From: Nocardia asiatica NBRC 100129
GTDB lineage: Bacteria > Actinomycetota > Actinomycetes > Mycobacteriales > Mycobacteriaceae
Direction: 5' to 3'
Assembly: GCF_000308415.1 (NCBI RefSeq)
Contig: NZ_BAFS01000197.1
Span: 1 to 33,222, forward strand
Length of the DNA stretch: 33,222 nt
This document shows, one piece after another, positions 16,970-25,436 of this stretch. Within the stretch, counting starts at the first letter, position 1. Every line of letters begins with the position of its first letter. A program made the translations under genes and the position numbers. A model generated the notes under the pieces. The model worked only from the letters and a program-made list of their open reading frames with translations. It did not search any database and was not told the DNA's origin.

Positions 16970-18025
16970 TCAGACACCCAGCTCCGTCGCCGCCAGCGCC
17001 GTGCCCTCGATGCGCGCACGAATTTTGGCGAACGCGGTTTCCCGTGAGGTGGAGGTGTCGTCGGCGAACGGTGCGAAACCGCAGTCGTCGCAGGTGCCCA
17101 ACCGTTCGACAGGCAGGTAGCGAGCGGCGAGCAGTACCCGGTCGCGGACCTGTTCGGGTGTCTCGACCTGCGGGTCGATCGGGTCGGTGACGCCGATGAA
17201 CACCCGCGCATCGGCGGGCAGGTGCTCGGCGACCACGGCGAGCACCTTCTCCGGGTCCGGTTCGCTGGCGAATTGGAGGTAGAACGCGCCCACCCGCAGT
17301 TGCAGCAGCTTCGGCAGCAATTGCACGTAGTCCACGTCCAGGCTGTGTGTAGAGTCCTGGTCGCCGCCGGGGCAGGTGTGCACGCCGATCCTGGCCCGCT
17401 CCTCATCCGAGAAGCGTTCGAGCACCGTGTTGTTCAGCTCGATGAACTGGTCGAGCACCCCGCCGCTCGGATCCAGCTTGAGCGACAGCCGCCCCTCGGT
17501 GAAGTCGAGCTGCACCAGGTGCGCGCCCGCCTCCAGGCAGCCGCGGATGTCGGCCTCGGCCGCGTCCGCGAGGTCGGCGAGGAACTGCTCGCGCGGATAA
17601 TCCTCGATCCCGTCGGCCGGATACAGCAGGCTCAGCGCCGACGGCGCGATGACGGCCTGCTTCACCGGAACGGTGGCGTGCTGCTGCGCGTCGCGCAGAT
17701 AGTCCGCCGCGTGGGCGGCATAGCGGAACGGGCCCGAGGCCAGCCGGGGCAACTGTCTCTGGTGCCCGTCGGCGAACGGGATGACCGCCCCGTCCGGGGC
17801 CAGATTGTCCAGCCCAGCGATCGGATAAGTGGCGAAACTCGGCTTGGACTGCTCGCCGTCGGTGACGACGGGAGAGCCGAGTTCTTCCAGTTTGCGGATG
17901 GTCTCGGCGACCGCGCTCCGCTGGAGTTCGGCGAGCGCGGCGGCGTCGCCGGAATCGTTGGCCATGGCGGCCAACAGGTCGTGAGGTCGAGGGATGCTAC
18001 CGATCGGTTCCGTTGGGATGCTCAC
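16970..18025 (-). CDS. MetE-like cobalamin-independent methionine synthase family protein
   Basis: The 351-aa protein corresponds to the C-terminal catalytic barrel of MetE, not the full two-domain enzyme of about 750 aa. The N-terminus IGSIPRP and the internal VTDGEQ are typical. Zinc ligands are readable as His and Cys in GVHTCPGG and Cys in CDDCGF. Such half-length proteins transfer a methyl group to homocysteine or a related thiol, often from a donor other than methyltetrahydrofolate. The true substrate here is unknown. I chose GTG 18025 because the conserved SIPTEPIGS starts immediately there, while the frame upstream to 18133 looks non-coding. The ribosome-binding site is weak. It stands alone, with its own terminator. 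Confidence 0.82.
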   Translation of the reverse strand: MSIPTEPIGSIPRPHDLLAAMANDSGDAAALAELQRSAVAETIRKLEELGSPVVTDGEQSKPSFATYPIAGLDNLAPDGAVIPFADGHQRQLPRLASGPFRYAAHAADYLRDAQQHATVPVKQAVIAPSALSLLYPADGIEDYPREQFLADLADAAEADIRGCLEAGAHLVQLDFTEGRLSLKLDPSGGVLDQFIELNNTVLERFSDEERARIGVHTCPGGDQDSTHSLDVDYVQLLPKLLQLRVGAFYLQFASEPDPEKVLAVVAEHLPADARVFIGVTDPIDPQVETPEQVRDRVLLAARYLPVERLGTCDDCGFAPFADDTSTSRETAFAKIRARIEGTALAATELGV

Positions 18026-18261
18026 CGGCCGAGTGTACGTCCGCGACCTGCGACTTCGACGCGAAATCACCTGTGCCGTAATTTCTTTCGCATCGGTCAC
18101 GAATCCCGCGCGAGTCGCCTCGAGAGTTTGCACGAATTTCGCGTCGAAAGTCTCCGATCAGTCACAACAAGCCAAGCGCTCGAAGATCAGCGCCTCTACG
18201 TCCCAATAGACCCAAACGGTTCGAACCGACCAGCACCTCGGCGGAGTCGCTCGCACCCGCG

Positions 18262-18654
18262 TCAGTTCGCCACTTTCCCGGTCGAGACACACGAGCACCG
18301 CGTCGGCCCCGCGGCCGCTATTCGTTCGACCAGTTGGGCGAGGTCACAGTCGTAAATGGTGGCCAGGGATTGCAGCGTCTCACGGAAGCGGCGAGGGAAA
18401 TCGACATAGTCGGTGGCCAGAGGCAGCATGATTCGGCCTAGCAGGCCGTCCTCGCCTGGAAGTCGCCAGATCTCTTTGATGTCCTGATCGCGGGACTCTA
18501 GTTGCCAGCCGTGTGAGGCAAGGTACTGGGACACCACCGGTGGCGACAACACCGACGCAGCCCCTCGGAGAGTGTCCCGCCGCGCGGTGATCGGCAGACC
18601 GCCGTCCACGCCGGTCGCCGTCTGAAGATCGCCGCTGTCCACGACGTCGCTCAC
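18262..18654 (-). CDS. Small hypothetical, N-terminal-like fragment of an actinobacterial family
   Basis: The 130-aa product has a central segment YLASHGWQLESRD followed by EIWRLPG and DYVDFPRRFRETLQSLATI. I have seen this pattern at the N-terminus of longer uncharacterised actinobacterial proteins. The last dozen residues (TRCSCVSTGKVAN) look like random read-through, so the gene is probably cut at its 3' end. The GTG start at 18654 follows a G-rich stretch that could serve as ribosome-binding site. It lies directly beside the decayed etfA fragment, which also suggests a damaged region. No function assigned. Confidence 0.5.
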   Translation of the reverse strand: MSDVVDSGDLQTATGVDGGLPITARRDTLRGAASVLSPPVVSQYLASHGWQLESRDQDIKEIWRLPGEDGLLGRIMLPLATDYVDFPRRFRETLQSLATIYDCDLAQLVERIAAAGPTRCSCVSTGKVAN

Positions 18655-18743
18655 CGCCCCCCATCTGACATTGCAGCAACGCTCGCCAACAGTAGCTCAA
18701 ATCCGTTGTGGCATCTCGTGTTCTGCGGCGAACAACGAAAAGC

Positions 18744-18885
18744 GGCCCCGACCGTCTCGATCGGGCCACTTTTCGATCGCTCCCAGCGTGTCAGCCCTTG
18801 TGCGCCTTGACCGCTTCGGTTCAGCTGCAGGGCAACGTTCAACAGGCCGCCGACGATGCCGCTTCGGCGGTATCTCGACAAGCGC
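18744..18885 (-). pseudogene. Decayed duplicate of the etfA 3' end with its terminator
   Basis: The block 18791-18820 is identical over 30 nt to 19054-19083, the last ten codons of etfA including the stop (TEAVKAHKG). Similarity of roughly 80 percent by eye continues to about 18885 (IVGGLLNVALQL against [12 protein letters not shown] in the intact gene), but one extra base after 18820 breaks the frame. On the other side a GC-rich hairpin (18744-18767, GGCCCCGA/TCGGGCC) sits at almost the same distance from the stop as the etfA terminator does. This is therefore a relic of a second etfA end plus terminator, about 263 bp from the intact copy. It marks one edge of the accessory segment. Confidence 0.8.
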
Positions 18886-19006
18886 CTTATTGATGAGTAC
18901 CGAGCTCGCGCGTCAGGTCATCGCGGCGGAACGCGAACGGCTGTTCTCACAGGTGATGGCTGAGTAGCTGCACCATTGACAGAAACCGACGCTGCAAACG
19001 AAAGCG

Positions 19007-19032
19007 GGCCCCGACCGTTTCCGGTCGGGGCC
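19007..19032 (-). terminator. Terminator of the etfBA operon
   Basis: GGCCCCGACCG (19007-19017) and CGGTCGGGGCC (19022-19032) make a perfect 11-bp stem with a 4-nt loop, 22 bp after the etfA stop. On the transcribed strand it is followed by CGCTTTCGTTTG, moderately U-rich. Confidence 0.85.
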
Positions 19033-19053
19033 AGCTATCTGGCGAAGGTGAAC

Positions 19054-20010
19054 TCAGCCCTTGTGCGCCTTGACCGCTTCGGTCAGCTGCGGCGCAACGT
19101 TGAACAAGTCGCCCACGATGCCGTAGTCGGCGATCTCGAAGATCGGCGCTTCTTCGTCCTTGTTGACCGCGACGATGGTCTTCGAGGTCTGCATGCCCGC
19201 GCGGTGCTGGATCGCGCCGGAGATGCCCAGGGCGATGTACAGCTGCGGGGAGACCGTCTTACCGGTCTGACCGACCTGGAACTGGCCCGGGTAGTAGCCG
19301 GAGTCGACGGCGGCGCGGGAGGCGCCGACGGCCGCGCCGAGCGAGTCGGCCAGCGCCTCGACGACCGAGAAGTTGTCGGCGGAGCCGACGCCGCGGCCAC
19401 CGGAGACCACGATGCCCGCCTCGGTGAGTTCCGGACGGTCACCGGCCACGACCGGCTCGCGCGAGGTCACCTTGACCACGCCTTCTTCCTGCGCGGGCAC
19501 CTCGACGGTGACCTTCTCACCCGCACCGGCCTGCGCGGAGGCCTCGACGGCGCCCGGGCGGACCGAGATCACCGGCACGTCGCCGGTGGCCTTGGCGTCG
19601 ACGGTGAACGCGCCACCGAAGATGGAGTGCACGGCGGTGCCGTCGGACTTCACCTCGATGACGTCGACCAGCAGGCCGGAGCCGATGCGGGCGGCCAGGC
19701 GACCCGACACCTCCTTGCCCTCGGCGGTGGCGGCGACGATGACGGCGGCGGGCGAGACCGACTCGGTCAGCGCGGCCAGCACGTCGACCTTCGGCGTCAC
19801 CAGGTAGTTCTCCACCTCGTCGGACTCGGCGATGTAGATCTTCTCCGCGCCGGCGGCGGCCAGCGCGTCGGCCAGCTTCTCGCCGGTGCCTGCCGTGCCG
19901 AGCACGACGGCGGCGGGCTCGCCGAGGGCGCGGGCCGCGGTGAGCAGTTCGGTACTGACCTTCTTGATCGCACCTTCGGCGTGCTCGACGAGCACGAGTA
20001 CTTCTGCCAT
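19054..20010 (-). CDS. etfA: Electron transfer flavoprotein alpha subunit
   Basis: The 318-aa protein carries the FAD of the electron-transfer flavoprotein, which takes electrons from acyl-CoA dehydrogenases and passes them to the quinone pool. The C-terminal FAD domain shows [11 protein letters not shown], then [36 protein letters not shown] and [19 protein letters not shown], all near-universal in EtfA. Length is typical. ATG 20010 has AGGAGA upstream. It follows etfB by 38 bp and ends at a strong terminator. The same etfB-etfA order is found in M. tuberculosis (Rv3029c-Rv3028c). A fragment of a second etfA end lies just downstream. Confidence 0.96.
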   Translation of the reverse strand: MAEVLVLVEHAEGAIKKVSTELLTAARALGEPAAVVLGTAGTGEKLADALAAAGAEKIYIAESDEVENYLVTPKVDVLAALTESVSPAAVIVAATAEGKEVSGRLAARIGSGLLVDVIEVKSDGTAVHSIFGGAFTVDAKATGDVPVISVRPGAVEASAQAGAGEKVTVEVPAQEEGVVKVTSREPVVAGDRPELTEAGIVVSGGRGVGSADNFSVVEALADSLGAAVGASRAAVDSGYYPGQFQVGQTGKTVSPQLYIALGISGAIQHRAGMQTSKTIVAVNKDEEAPIFEIADYGIVGDLFNVAPQLTEAVKAHKG

Positions 20011-20048
20011 TTGTGTTCTCTCCTAGGAAGTCTGCAGCGCTGCCGAGA

Positions 20049-20834
20049 TCAGATGATCTTCTGGCCGATCAGGTACTGGGCGATCTTGGTGCCGCCGTCG
20101 CCCTCGTCCGCGATCTTCTCGCCCGCGGTGCGCGGGGGCTTCGGCGTGGCCGCGGTGACGGTGGTGCCCGCGTTCGCGACGCCCACGGTCGACGGGTCGA
20201 CGCCCAGGTCGGCCAGCGTGAAGGTCTGCACTTCCTTCTTCTTCGCGGCCATGATGCCCTTGAAGGACGGGAAGCGCGGCTCGTTGATCTTCTCGGTGAC
20301 GCTGACGATCGCCGGGAGGGTGGCCTCCAGCTTGAACACGCCTTCGTCGGTCTCGCGCTCGCCGGTGATCCTGTCACCGTCGACGGTCAGCTTGCGCAGG
20401 TGCGTCAGCTGCGGCAGGCCCAGGTACTCGGCGATGATCGCCGGGACGGCGCCCGCGCGGCCGTCGGTGGCCTCGTTGCCCGCGATGACCAGCTCGACAC
20501 CCTCGACCTGACCGAGCGCACTCGCCAGCACCCACGCCGTCTGCACGGCGTCGGAGCCGTGGATGGCCGGGTCGTTGATGTGGATGGCCTTGTCGGCGCC
20601 CATGGACAGCGCCTTGCGGATGGCCTCGGTGGCGCGGTCCGGACCGGCGGCCAGCACGGTGACCTCGCCGCCCTGGGCCTCCTTGATCAGCAGCGCCTCT
20701 TCGACGGCGCGCTCGTTGATCTCGTCGAGAACGGCGTCGGCGGCCTCGCGGTCGAGGGTGTAGTCACCATCGGTCAGCTTGCGCTCGGACCAAGTGTCGG
20801 GAACCTGCTTGATGAGTACGACGATGTTCGGCAT
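20049..20834 (-). CDS. etfB: Electron transfer flavoprotein beta subunit
   Basis: The 261-aa protein is the AMP-binding partner of EtfA. It opens with the conserved MPNIVVLIKQVPDTW and contains the recognition region around VELVIAGNEATDGRAGAVP and the LPQLTHLRKL segment that docks dehydrogenases. Length is normal. ATG 20834 has AGGAGG about 13 bases upstream, a little long. It heads the etfBA operon and is divergent from the methyltransferase gene. A perfect 22-bp palindrome lies about 100 bp upstream and may regulate it. Confidence 0.95.
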   Translation of the reverse strand: MPNIVVLIKQVPDTWSERKLTDGDYTLDREAADAVLDEINERAVEEALLIKEAQGGEVTVLAAGPDRATEAIRKALSMGADKAIHINDPAIHGSDAVQTAWVLASALGQVEGVELVIAGNEATDGRAGAVPAIIAEYLGLPQLTHLRKLTVDGDRITGERETDEGVFKLEATLPAIVSVTEKINEPRFPSFKGIMAAKKKEVQTFTLADLGVDPSTVGVANAGTTVTAATPKPPRTAGEKIADEGDGGTKIAQYLIGQKII

Positions 20835-20936
20835 CGGTCTTCGTCGACCTCCTGTTCTGGTTACACGGATGTGGTGGTCGCACGAGCTGCGCCGTACGTC
20901 CGGGTGGGTGGCTCAGGCCGTGACATTACCTTACGT

Positions 20937-20958
20937 TAAGTTACCCGTGGGTAACTTA
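20937..20958. promoter_or_regulatory. Perfect 22-bp palindrome in the etfB/methyltransferase divergent region
   Basis: The arms TAAGTTACCC (20937-20946) and GGGTAACTTA (20949-20958) are exact reverse complements separated by GT. The site overlaps a TAAGGT hexamer on the minus strand (20928-20933) that could be the etfB -10 box. Size and symmetry suit a TetR- or GntR-type dimer. I cannot name the regulator. The remainder of this 263-bp gap shows no gene. Confidence 0.65.
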
Positions 20959-21097
20959 GTGGCTTCTCTCTCACAATTGGTTACCACGCGATACAGTGCG
21001 CCGATTCGGCGACCCCTTCCGGACCCGCCGGAAGCAGCACTTCGGGGCGACCGGGTGGGGTGTCCCGCGCAGTTGCCGTGCCAGTAACGTCGGAACG

Positions 21098-21916
21098 ATG
21101 AGCGAGGCTGTGATCCCTGCCGCAGTGGCCGACCCGACCGGTGACAGCGCGGACCCCGAGACGAGCACCGGCGCCGTCGAACCGCTGCCGCTGACCGGCG
21201 AGCGCACCGTGCCCGGCATCGCCGAGGAGAACTACTGGTTCCGCAGGCACGAGATCGCCTATGCCCGGCTGCTCGACCGCTGCGCCGGAAAGACCGTGCT
21301 GGAGGCGGGTTCCGGGGAGGGCTACGGCGCGGACATGATCGCCGGCGTGGCCGTCAAGGTGATCGGCCTGGACTACGACACCGGCGCCGTCGAGCACGTG
21401 CGCGCGCGGTATCCGCGCGTGGAAATGATCCAGGGCAATCTCGCCGAGTTGCCGCTGGAGGACGCCTCGGTCGACGTCGTGGTGAACTTCCAGGTGATCG
21501 AGCACCTCTGGGACCAGTCCCAGTTCCTGCGGGAATGCCTGCGCGTGCTGCGGCCCGGCGGCGAGCTGCTGATCAGCACACCCAACCGGATCACCTTCTC
21601 CCCCGGTCGCGACACTCCGCTCAACCCGTTCCACACCAGGGAACTCAACGCGGCCGAGCTGACCGAACTGCTGGTCGAGGCCGGTTTCGAGGTCTCCCAG
21701 ATGATCGGCGTGCACCACGGGCCCGGCCTGCGAGCGCTGGACGCGAAACACGGCGGGTCGTTCATCGACGCCCAGATCGAACGGGCGCTGGCGGGAGAGC
21801 CCTGGCCCGACGAACTGACCGCGGACGTCGCGAGCGTCACGGTCGAGGACTTCGTGCTGGCCGAGGCGGACATCGACGCGAGCTTGGATCTGGTCGCCAT
21901 CGCGGTGAAGCCTTGA
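21098..21916 (+). CDS. Class I SAM-dependent methyltransferase (Rv3030-like)
   Basis: The 272-aa protein has a class I methyltransferase fold: motif I VLEAGSGEGYGADMI, then IGLDYD (motif II acidic residue), and the post-motif stretch PFHTRELNAAEL. ATG 21098 is chosen because the conserved part begins about 60 residues later and the upstream frame to 20996 is non-coding in character. It starts an operon whose next genes encode a GH57 enzyme and a GT4 glucosyltransferase. The same three genes in the same order form M. tuberculosis Rv3030-Rv3032, linked to 6-O-methylglucose lipopolysaccharide. A role in methylating that glucan is likely but inferred. It overlaps the next start. Confidence 0.82.
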   Translation: MSEAVIPAAVADPTGDSADPETSTGAVEPLPLTGERTVPGIAEENYWFRRHEIAYARLLDRCAGKTVLEAGSGEGYGADMIAGVAVKVIGLDYDTGAVEHVRARYPRVEMIQGNLAELPLEDASVDVVVNFQVIEHLWDQSQFLRECLRVLRPGGELLISTPNRITFSPGRDTPLNPFHTRELNAAELTELLVEAGFEVSQMIGVHHGPGLRALDAKHGGSFIDAQIERALAGEPWPDELTADVASVTVEDFVLAEADIDASLDLVAIAVKP

Positions 21917-23580
21917 CCGATCGCAGTACGGTGCCCGGCGGGCACTCCGCAAGCCCCGTGCCGGGCCAGTTCACCCTGGTTCTGCACTCCCACCTGCCCT
22001 GGCTGGCCCATCACGGGCGCTGGCCGGTCGGCGAGGAATGGCTCTACCAGTCCTGGGCCGCTTCCTACCTGCCGGTGGTGGAGGTGCTGCGCACGCTTGC
22101 CGCCGAAGGCCGTTCCCACCTGCTCAGTCTCGGCATCACTCCGGTGCTCGCGGCGCAACTGGACGACCCGCACTGCCTGGCGGGCATGCACCACTGGCTG
22201 GGCAACTGGCAGTTGCGCGCCGACGAAGCCGCCATGGCGGGCAATCTCGCGCTGGGCAGGCACGAACACCGCCTGGCCGCCGCGGCGCTGGCCGAGTTCG
22301 AGCAGCACTGGCGCCACGGCGCGGCGCCGGTCTGGCGAAAGCTCATCGACGCCGAGACCATCGAGCTGCTCGGCGGCCCGCTGGCCCACCCCTTCCAGCC
22401 GCTCCTTGATCCGCGGCTGCGCCAGTTCCAGCTCACCGAGGGCCTGGCGGACGCCCGGCACCGCTGGGGCAGCACACCCACCGGCATCTGGGCGCCGGAA
22501 TGCGGATACACCCCCGGCATGGAGGACGGTTACGCCGCCGCGGGAGTGACGCATTTCATGGTCGACGGCCCCGCCCTGCGCGGCGACACCACGCTCGGCC
22601 GTCCGGTGCGGGACTCCGATGTGGTCGCGTTCGGACGTGATCTGCAGGTGAGCTACCGGGTCTGGTCGCCGAAATCGGGCTATCCCGGCCACGCCGCCTA
22701 CCGTGACTTTCATCACTATGACCATGCGACAGGTCTCAAACCCGCCCGGGTCACCGGCAAGACGGTCGCGGGTCCGGACAAGGCTCCCTACGATCCCGCA
22801 CTGGCCGCCGCCGCGGTCACCCGGGACGTCGAGGACTTCGTGCGGACCGTCCGCGAGCGGTTGGTCTCCGAGTCCGAGCGGATCGGGCGGCCCGCCCTCG
22901 TCGTCGCCGCGTTCGACACCGAATTGTTCGGCCACTGGTGGCACGAGGGTCCGCAATGGCTGGCCCAGGTGCTGCGCGCGCTGCCGGAGGCAGGCGTCAC
23001 CGTGGGCACCCTCGCCGACGCGCGAACCCGCGGCTACCTGGGCGAATCGGTGCCGCTGGCCGACTCGTCCTGGGGTTCGGGCAAGGACTGGCGGGTGTGG
23101 GCGGGCGAGCAGGTCCGCGATCTGGTCGAGCTCAACGACGACATCGTGCGGTTGGCCCTCGACACCGTCGACAAGATGCGCGCCGCCCAGGGCGGCGCCC
23201 CCGGCCTGCGTGACCAGGTCGCCGATCAGCTTCTGCGCGAGGCGATCCTGACCGTGTCCAGCGACTGGGCGTTCATGGTGAGCAAGGACTCCGCAGCGGG
23301 TTACGCGCGCGACCGCGCGCACCGCCACGCGCACGCGGTGCGGGAAATCGCCGCGGCCGTCGGGGCGGGCCAACTCGCGAAAGCACGGCAGTTGGCGGCA
23401 GGATGGGGGGCGGCTGACGGACTCTTCCCCGGCGTGGACGCGCGACGACTCACCTCCGCGGGGTCCGTACCCAGCGTCACCGGGGCAGTATCCGCCACCG
23501 CGCCAGGACCGGGCCCCGCCACCGCGGACCACGGACCGGAACCGGCGGACCCGGGCTCGGCCGCAGAAGGACTTGCATGA
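21913..23580 (+). CDS. GH57 / DUF1957 glycogen-branching-type enzyme (Rv3031-like)
   Basis: The 555-aa protein belongs to glycoside hydrolase family 57, members of which branch alpha-1,4-glucans. The domain starts FTLVLHSHLPW. The catalytic nucleophile Glu is in GIWAPECGYTPGM and the acid Asp in AAFDTELFGHWWHEGP. After about residue 500 comes a Pro/Ala/Gly-rich tail with no domain. The start is uncertain: a TTG at 21913 overlaps the methyltransferase stop as TTGA, which suits the coupled style of this operon, but GTG codons at 21931 and 21958 also lie before the domain. Its stop overlaps the next gene as ATGA (23577-23580). Likely a partner in methylglucose polysaccharide synthesis. Confidence 0.85.
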   Translation: MTDRSTVPGGHSASPVPGQFTLVLHSHLPWLAHHGRWPVGEEWLYQSWAASYLPVVEVLRTLAAEGRSHLLSLGITPVLAAQLDDPHCLAGMHHWLGNWQLRADEAAMAGNLALGRHEHRLAAAALAEFEQHWRHGAAPVWRKLIDAETIELLGGPLAHPFQPLLDPRLRQFQLTEGLADARHRWGSTPTGIWAPECGYTPGMEDGYAAAGVTHFMVDGPALRGDTTLGRPVRDSDVVAFGRDLQVSYRVWSPKSGYPGHAAYRDFHHYDHATGLKPARVTGKTVAGPDKAPYDPALAAAAVTRDVEDFVRTVRERLVSESERIGRPALVVAAFDTELFGHWWHEGPQWLAQVLRALPEAGVTVGTLADARTRGYLGESVPLADSSWGSGKDWRVWAGEQVRDLVELNDDIVRLALDTVDKMRAAQGGAPGLRDQVADQLLREAILTVSSDWAFMVSKDSAAGYARDRAHRHAHAVREIAAAVGAGQLAKARQLAAGWGAADGLFPGVDARRLTSAGSVPSVTGAVSATAPGPGPATADHGPEPADPGSAAEGLA

Positions 23581-24830
23581 AGATTTTGATGGTGTCGTGG
23601 GAGTACCCACCGGTCGTGGTCGGCGGGCTCGGCAGGCATGTGCATCACCTCGCCGTCGAACTGGCCGCGGCGGGCCACGAGGTGGTCGTGCTGTCCCGGC
23701 GGCCCTCCGGCACCGACTCCTCGACGCATCCCACCCACTCCTACATCGCCGACGGGGTGCTGGTGGTGGCGGTCGCGGAGGACCCGCCGCTGTTCGACTT
23801 CGGCGAGGACATGCTCGCCTGGACGCTGGCCATGGGCCATGCCATGGTGCGGGCGGGCGTCGCACTGGGCAAGCCGGGCATCGGCGACGGCTGGACGCCC
23901 GATGTGGTGCACGCGCACGACTGGCTGGTCGCCCACCCCGGCATCGCCCTGGCCGAGTACTACGACGTTCCGCTGGTGTCGACCATCCACGCCACCGAGG
24001 CCGGACGGCACAGCGGCTGGGTCGCGGGCAAGGTCAACAAGCAGGTGCACTCGGTGGAGTGGTGGCTCGCCAACGAGTCCGACGCGCTGATCACCTGCTC
24101 CTCCTCCATGCAGGACGAGGTCGAGCGGCTCTACGGCCCGGAACGCATCCCGATGACCGTCATCCGCAACGGAATCGACGTGGGGGCGTGGACGTTTCGC
24201 CCCCGCTCCCCGCGCAGCGGACCGCCCCGACTGTTGTACGTGGGCAGGCTGGAGTACGAGAAGGGCGTGCAGGACGCGATCGCCGCGCTGCCGCGCATCC
24301 GCCGGGCCCACCCCGGCACCACCCTCACCGTGGCGGGCGTCGGCACCCAGTTCGAGTGGCTGCGCGAGCGCGCCCGGGTGCACCGCGTCGCCCGCGCGGT
24401 GACCTTCGCCGGTCAACTCGACCACGCGGAACTGCTCGGCTGGCTGCACGGCGCGGACGCGATCGTGCTGCCCAGCCGGTACGAACCTTTCGGCATCGTC
24501 GCCCTGGAGGCGGCCGCGGCGGGCACTCCCCTGATCACCTCCACGGCGGGCGGCCTGGGCGAGGCCGTGATCGACGGCGTCACCGGCGCCTCGTTCGCGC
24601 CCGCGGACGTCGACGGCTTGGTCGAGGCGGTCCGCGCCACCCTCGACGACCCCGCCGCCGCGCAGCAGCGGGCCTATGCCGCGCGGGAGCGGCTCACCGC
24701 CGACTTCGCGTGGGACGTGGTGGCCGCGGAAACCGCCCAGGTGTACCACTCGGCCAAGCGGCGGGTGCGCAATCCGCTGGGCCGTCCGACCATCGTGGAA
24801 CGTCCACTGCCGGAACGCGACCCGAAGTAA
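23577..24830 (+). CDS. GT4 alpha-1,4-glucosyltransferase (Rv3032-like)
   Basis: The 417-aa protein is a GT-B glycosyltransferase of family GT4. The N-terminus MKILMVSWEYPPVVVGGLGRH is the acceptor-side glycine loop shared with glycogen synthases. The donor-binding EX7E motif is EPFGIVALE, and the LLYVGRLEYEKG strand also fits. Rv3032 elongates alpha-1,4-glucan, including the precursor of methylglucose lipopolysaccharide. ATG 23577 overlaps the GH57 stop by four bases and has AAGGA six bases upstream. It is the last gene of the three-gene operon and is convergent with the DUF1697 gene. Confidence 0.9.
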   Translation: MKILMVSWEYPPVVVGGLGRHVHHLAVELAAAGHEVVVLSRRPSGTDSSTHPTHSYIADGVLVVAVAEDPPLFDFGEDMLAWTLAMGHAMVRAGVALGKPGIGDGWTPDVVHAHDWLVAHPGIALAEYYDVPLVSTIHATEAGRHSGWVAGKVNKQVHSVEWWLANESDALITCSSSMQDEVERLYGPERIPMTVIRNGIDVGAWTFRPRSPRSGPPRLLYVGRLEYEKGVQDAIAALPRIRRAHPGTTLTVAGVGTQFEWLRERARVHRVARAVTFAGQLDHAELLGWLHGADAIVLPSRYEPFGIVALEAAAAGTPLITSTAGGLGEAVIDGVTGASFAPADVDGLVEAVRATLDDPAAAQQRAYAARERLTADFAWDVVAAETAQVYHSAKRRVRNPLGRPTIVERPLPERDPK

Positions 24831-24843
24831 CCCGCGGGCCCGG

Positions 24844-25389
24844 CTAGGCCGCGAGCTTCTTGACGATGCGCTCGACAGTGAGCCAGGTGCGGGTGGTGAT
24901 GTCTTTGCCGTAGGTCTTGTCCAGCCAGGCCATGAAGTCCGGCGTCTTGCCCGGCTCACTGTTGTCGATGACGGCGAGGAACGCACGCGCTGCCTCGTCG
25001 TAGCCGACGATCCGGGTGAGCGGATCGGGCTGCTCGGGCAAGGTGGCCGGGGCCTCGGCCGTGTCCTTGAGGAACGTCGCGATCAGGTATGTCCCGCGCC
25101 CGTGGGTCAGGCCGTGGAACGGGTCGCTGTCCAGCAGCGCGCGAAGTTCGCCGAGGCTGCGGATGATCGTGCCCCCGCCGATGCCGAGTTCGCGGTTCAG
25201 CGCCTGCTGTATGCGATTTTCCAGCGCGGGCACGTCGGTCTCCGCGCTGTGGAACACGATGTTGCCGCTGGCCAGCACCGAACCGACACCCTCGAAACCG
25301 AGCGACTCGAACACCCCGCGCAGCTTGACGTTGCTCATGTTCGGATTGCTCGGCGCGATCCCGCGCAGTAGGGCGGCATAGGCAGTCAT
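24844..25389 (-). CDS. DUF1697 family protein
   Basis: The 181-aa product opens MTAYAALLRGI and continues with MSNVKLRGVFESLGFEG and VLASGNIVFHS, a clear DUF1697 signature. The family is widespread in bacteria and has no established function. ATG 25389 is at the beginning of the domain, while the frame upstream, reaching 26175, is a shadow of the acyltransferase gene in another frame. The ribosome-binding site is weak. In the mycobacterial order this position is held by Rv3033, an unrelated exported protein, so this gene is probably a lineage-specific replacement or insertion. Confidence 0.88.
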   Translation of the reverse strand: MTAYAALLRGIAPSNPNMSNVKLRGVFESLGFEGVGSVLASGNIVFHSAETDVPALENRIQQALNRELGIGGGTIIRSLGELRALLDSDPFHGLTHGRGTYLIATFLKDTAEAPATLPEQPDPLTRIVGYDEAARAFLAVIDNSEPGKTPDFMAWLDKTYGKDITTRTWLTVERIVKKLAA

Positions 25390-25436
25390 AGCGCCGAACC
25401 TACTCGCCCGCACCGACGAACCCGGGGCACGCTCCG

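Noticed and set aside
17994..18209. 71-codon plus-strand ORF in the gap after the MetE-like gene start
   Set aside because: Overlaps the MetE-like 5' end, lacks a start signal and has no coding character. I see nothing else in 18026-18261.
18893..18967. 24-codon plus-strand ORF (MSTELARQV...) beside the etfA relic
   Set aside because: It reads like a natural peptide but has no ribosome-binding site and no recognised relative; it may be a gene fragment.
2307..18990. Phage, integrative element or tRNA attachment site
   Set aside because: No integrase, transposase, phage structural gene, tRNA or flanking direct repeat was found apart from the etfA scar.
21373..23865. 830-codon minus-strand open frame opposite the GH57 operon
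   Set aside because: Antisense shadow; the plus-strand genes have catalytic motifs and coupled starts.
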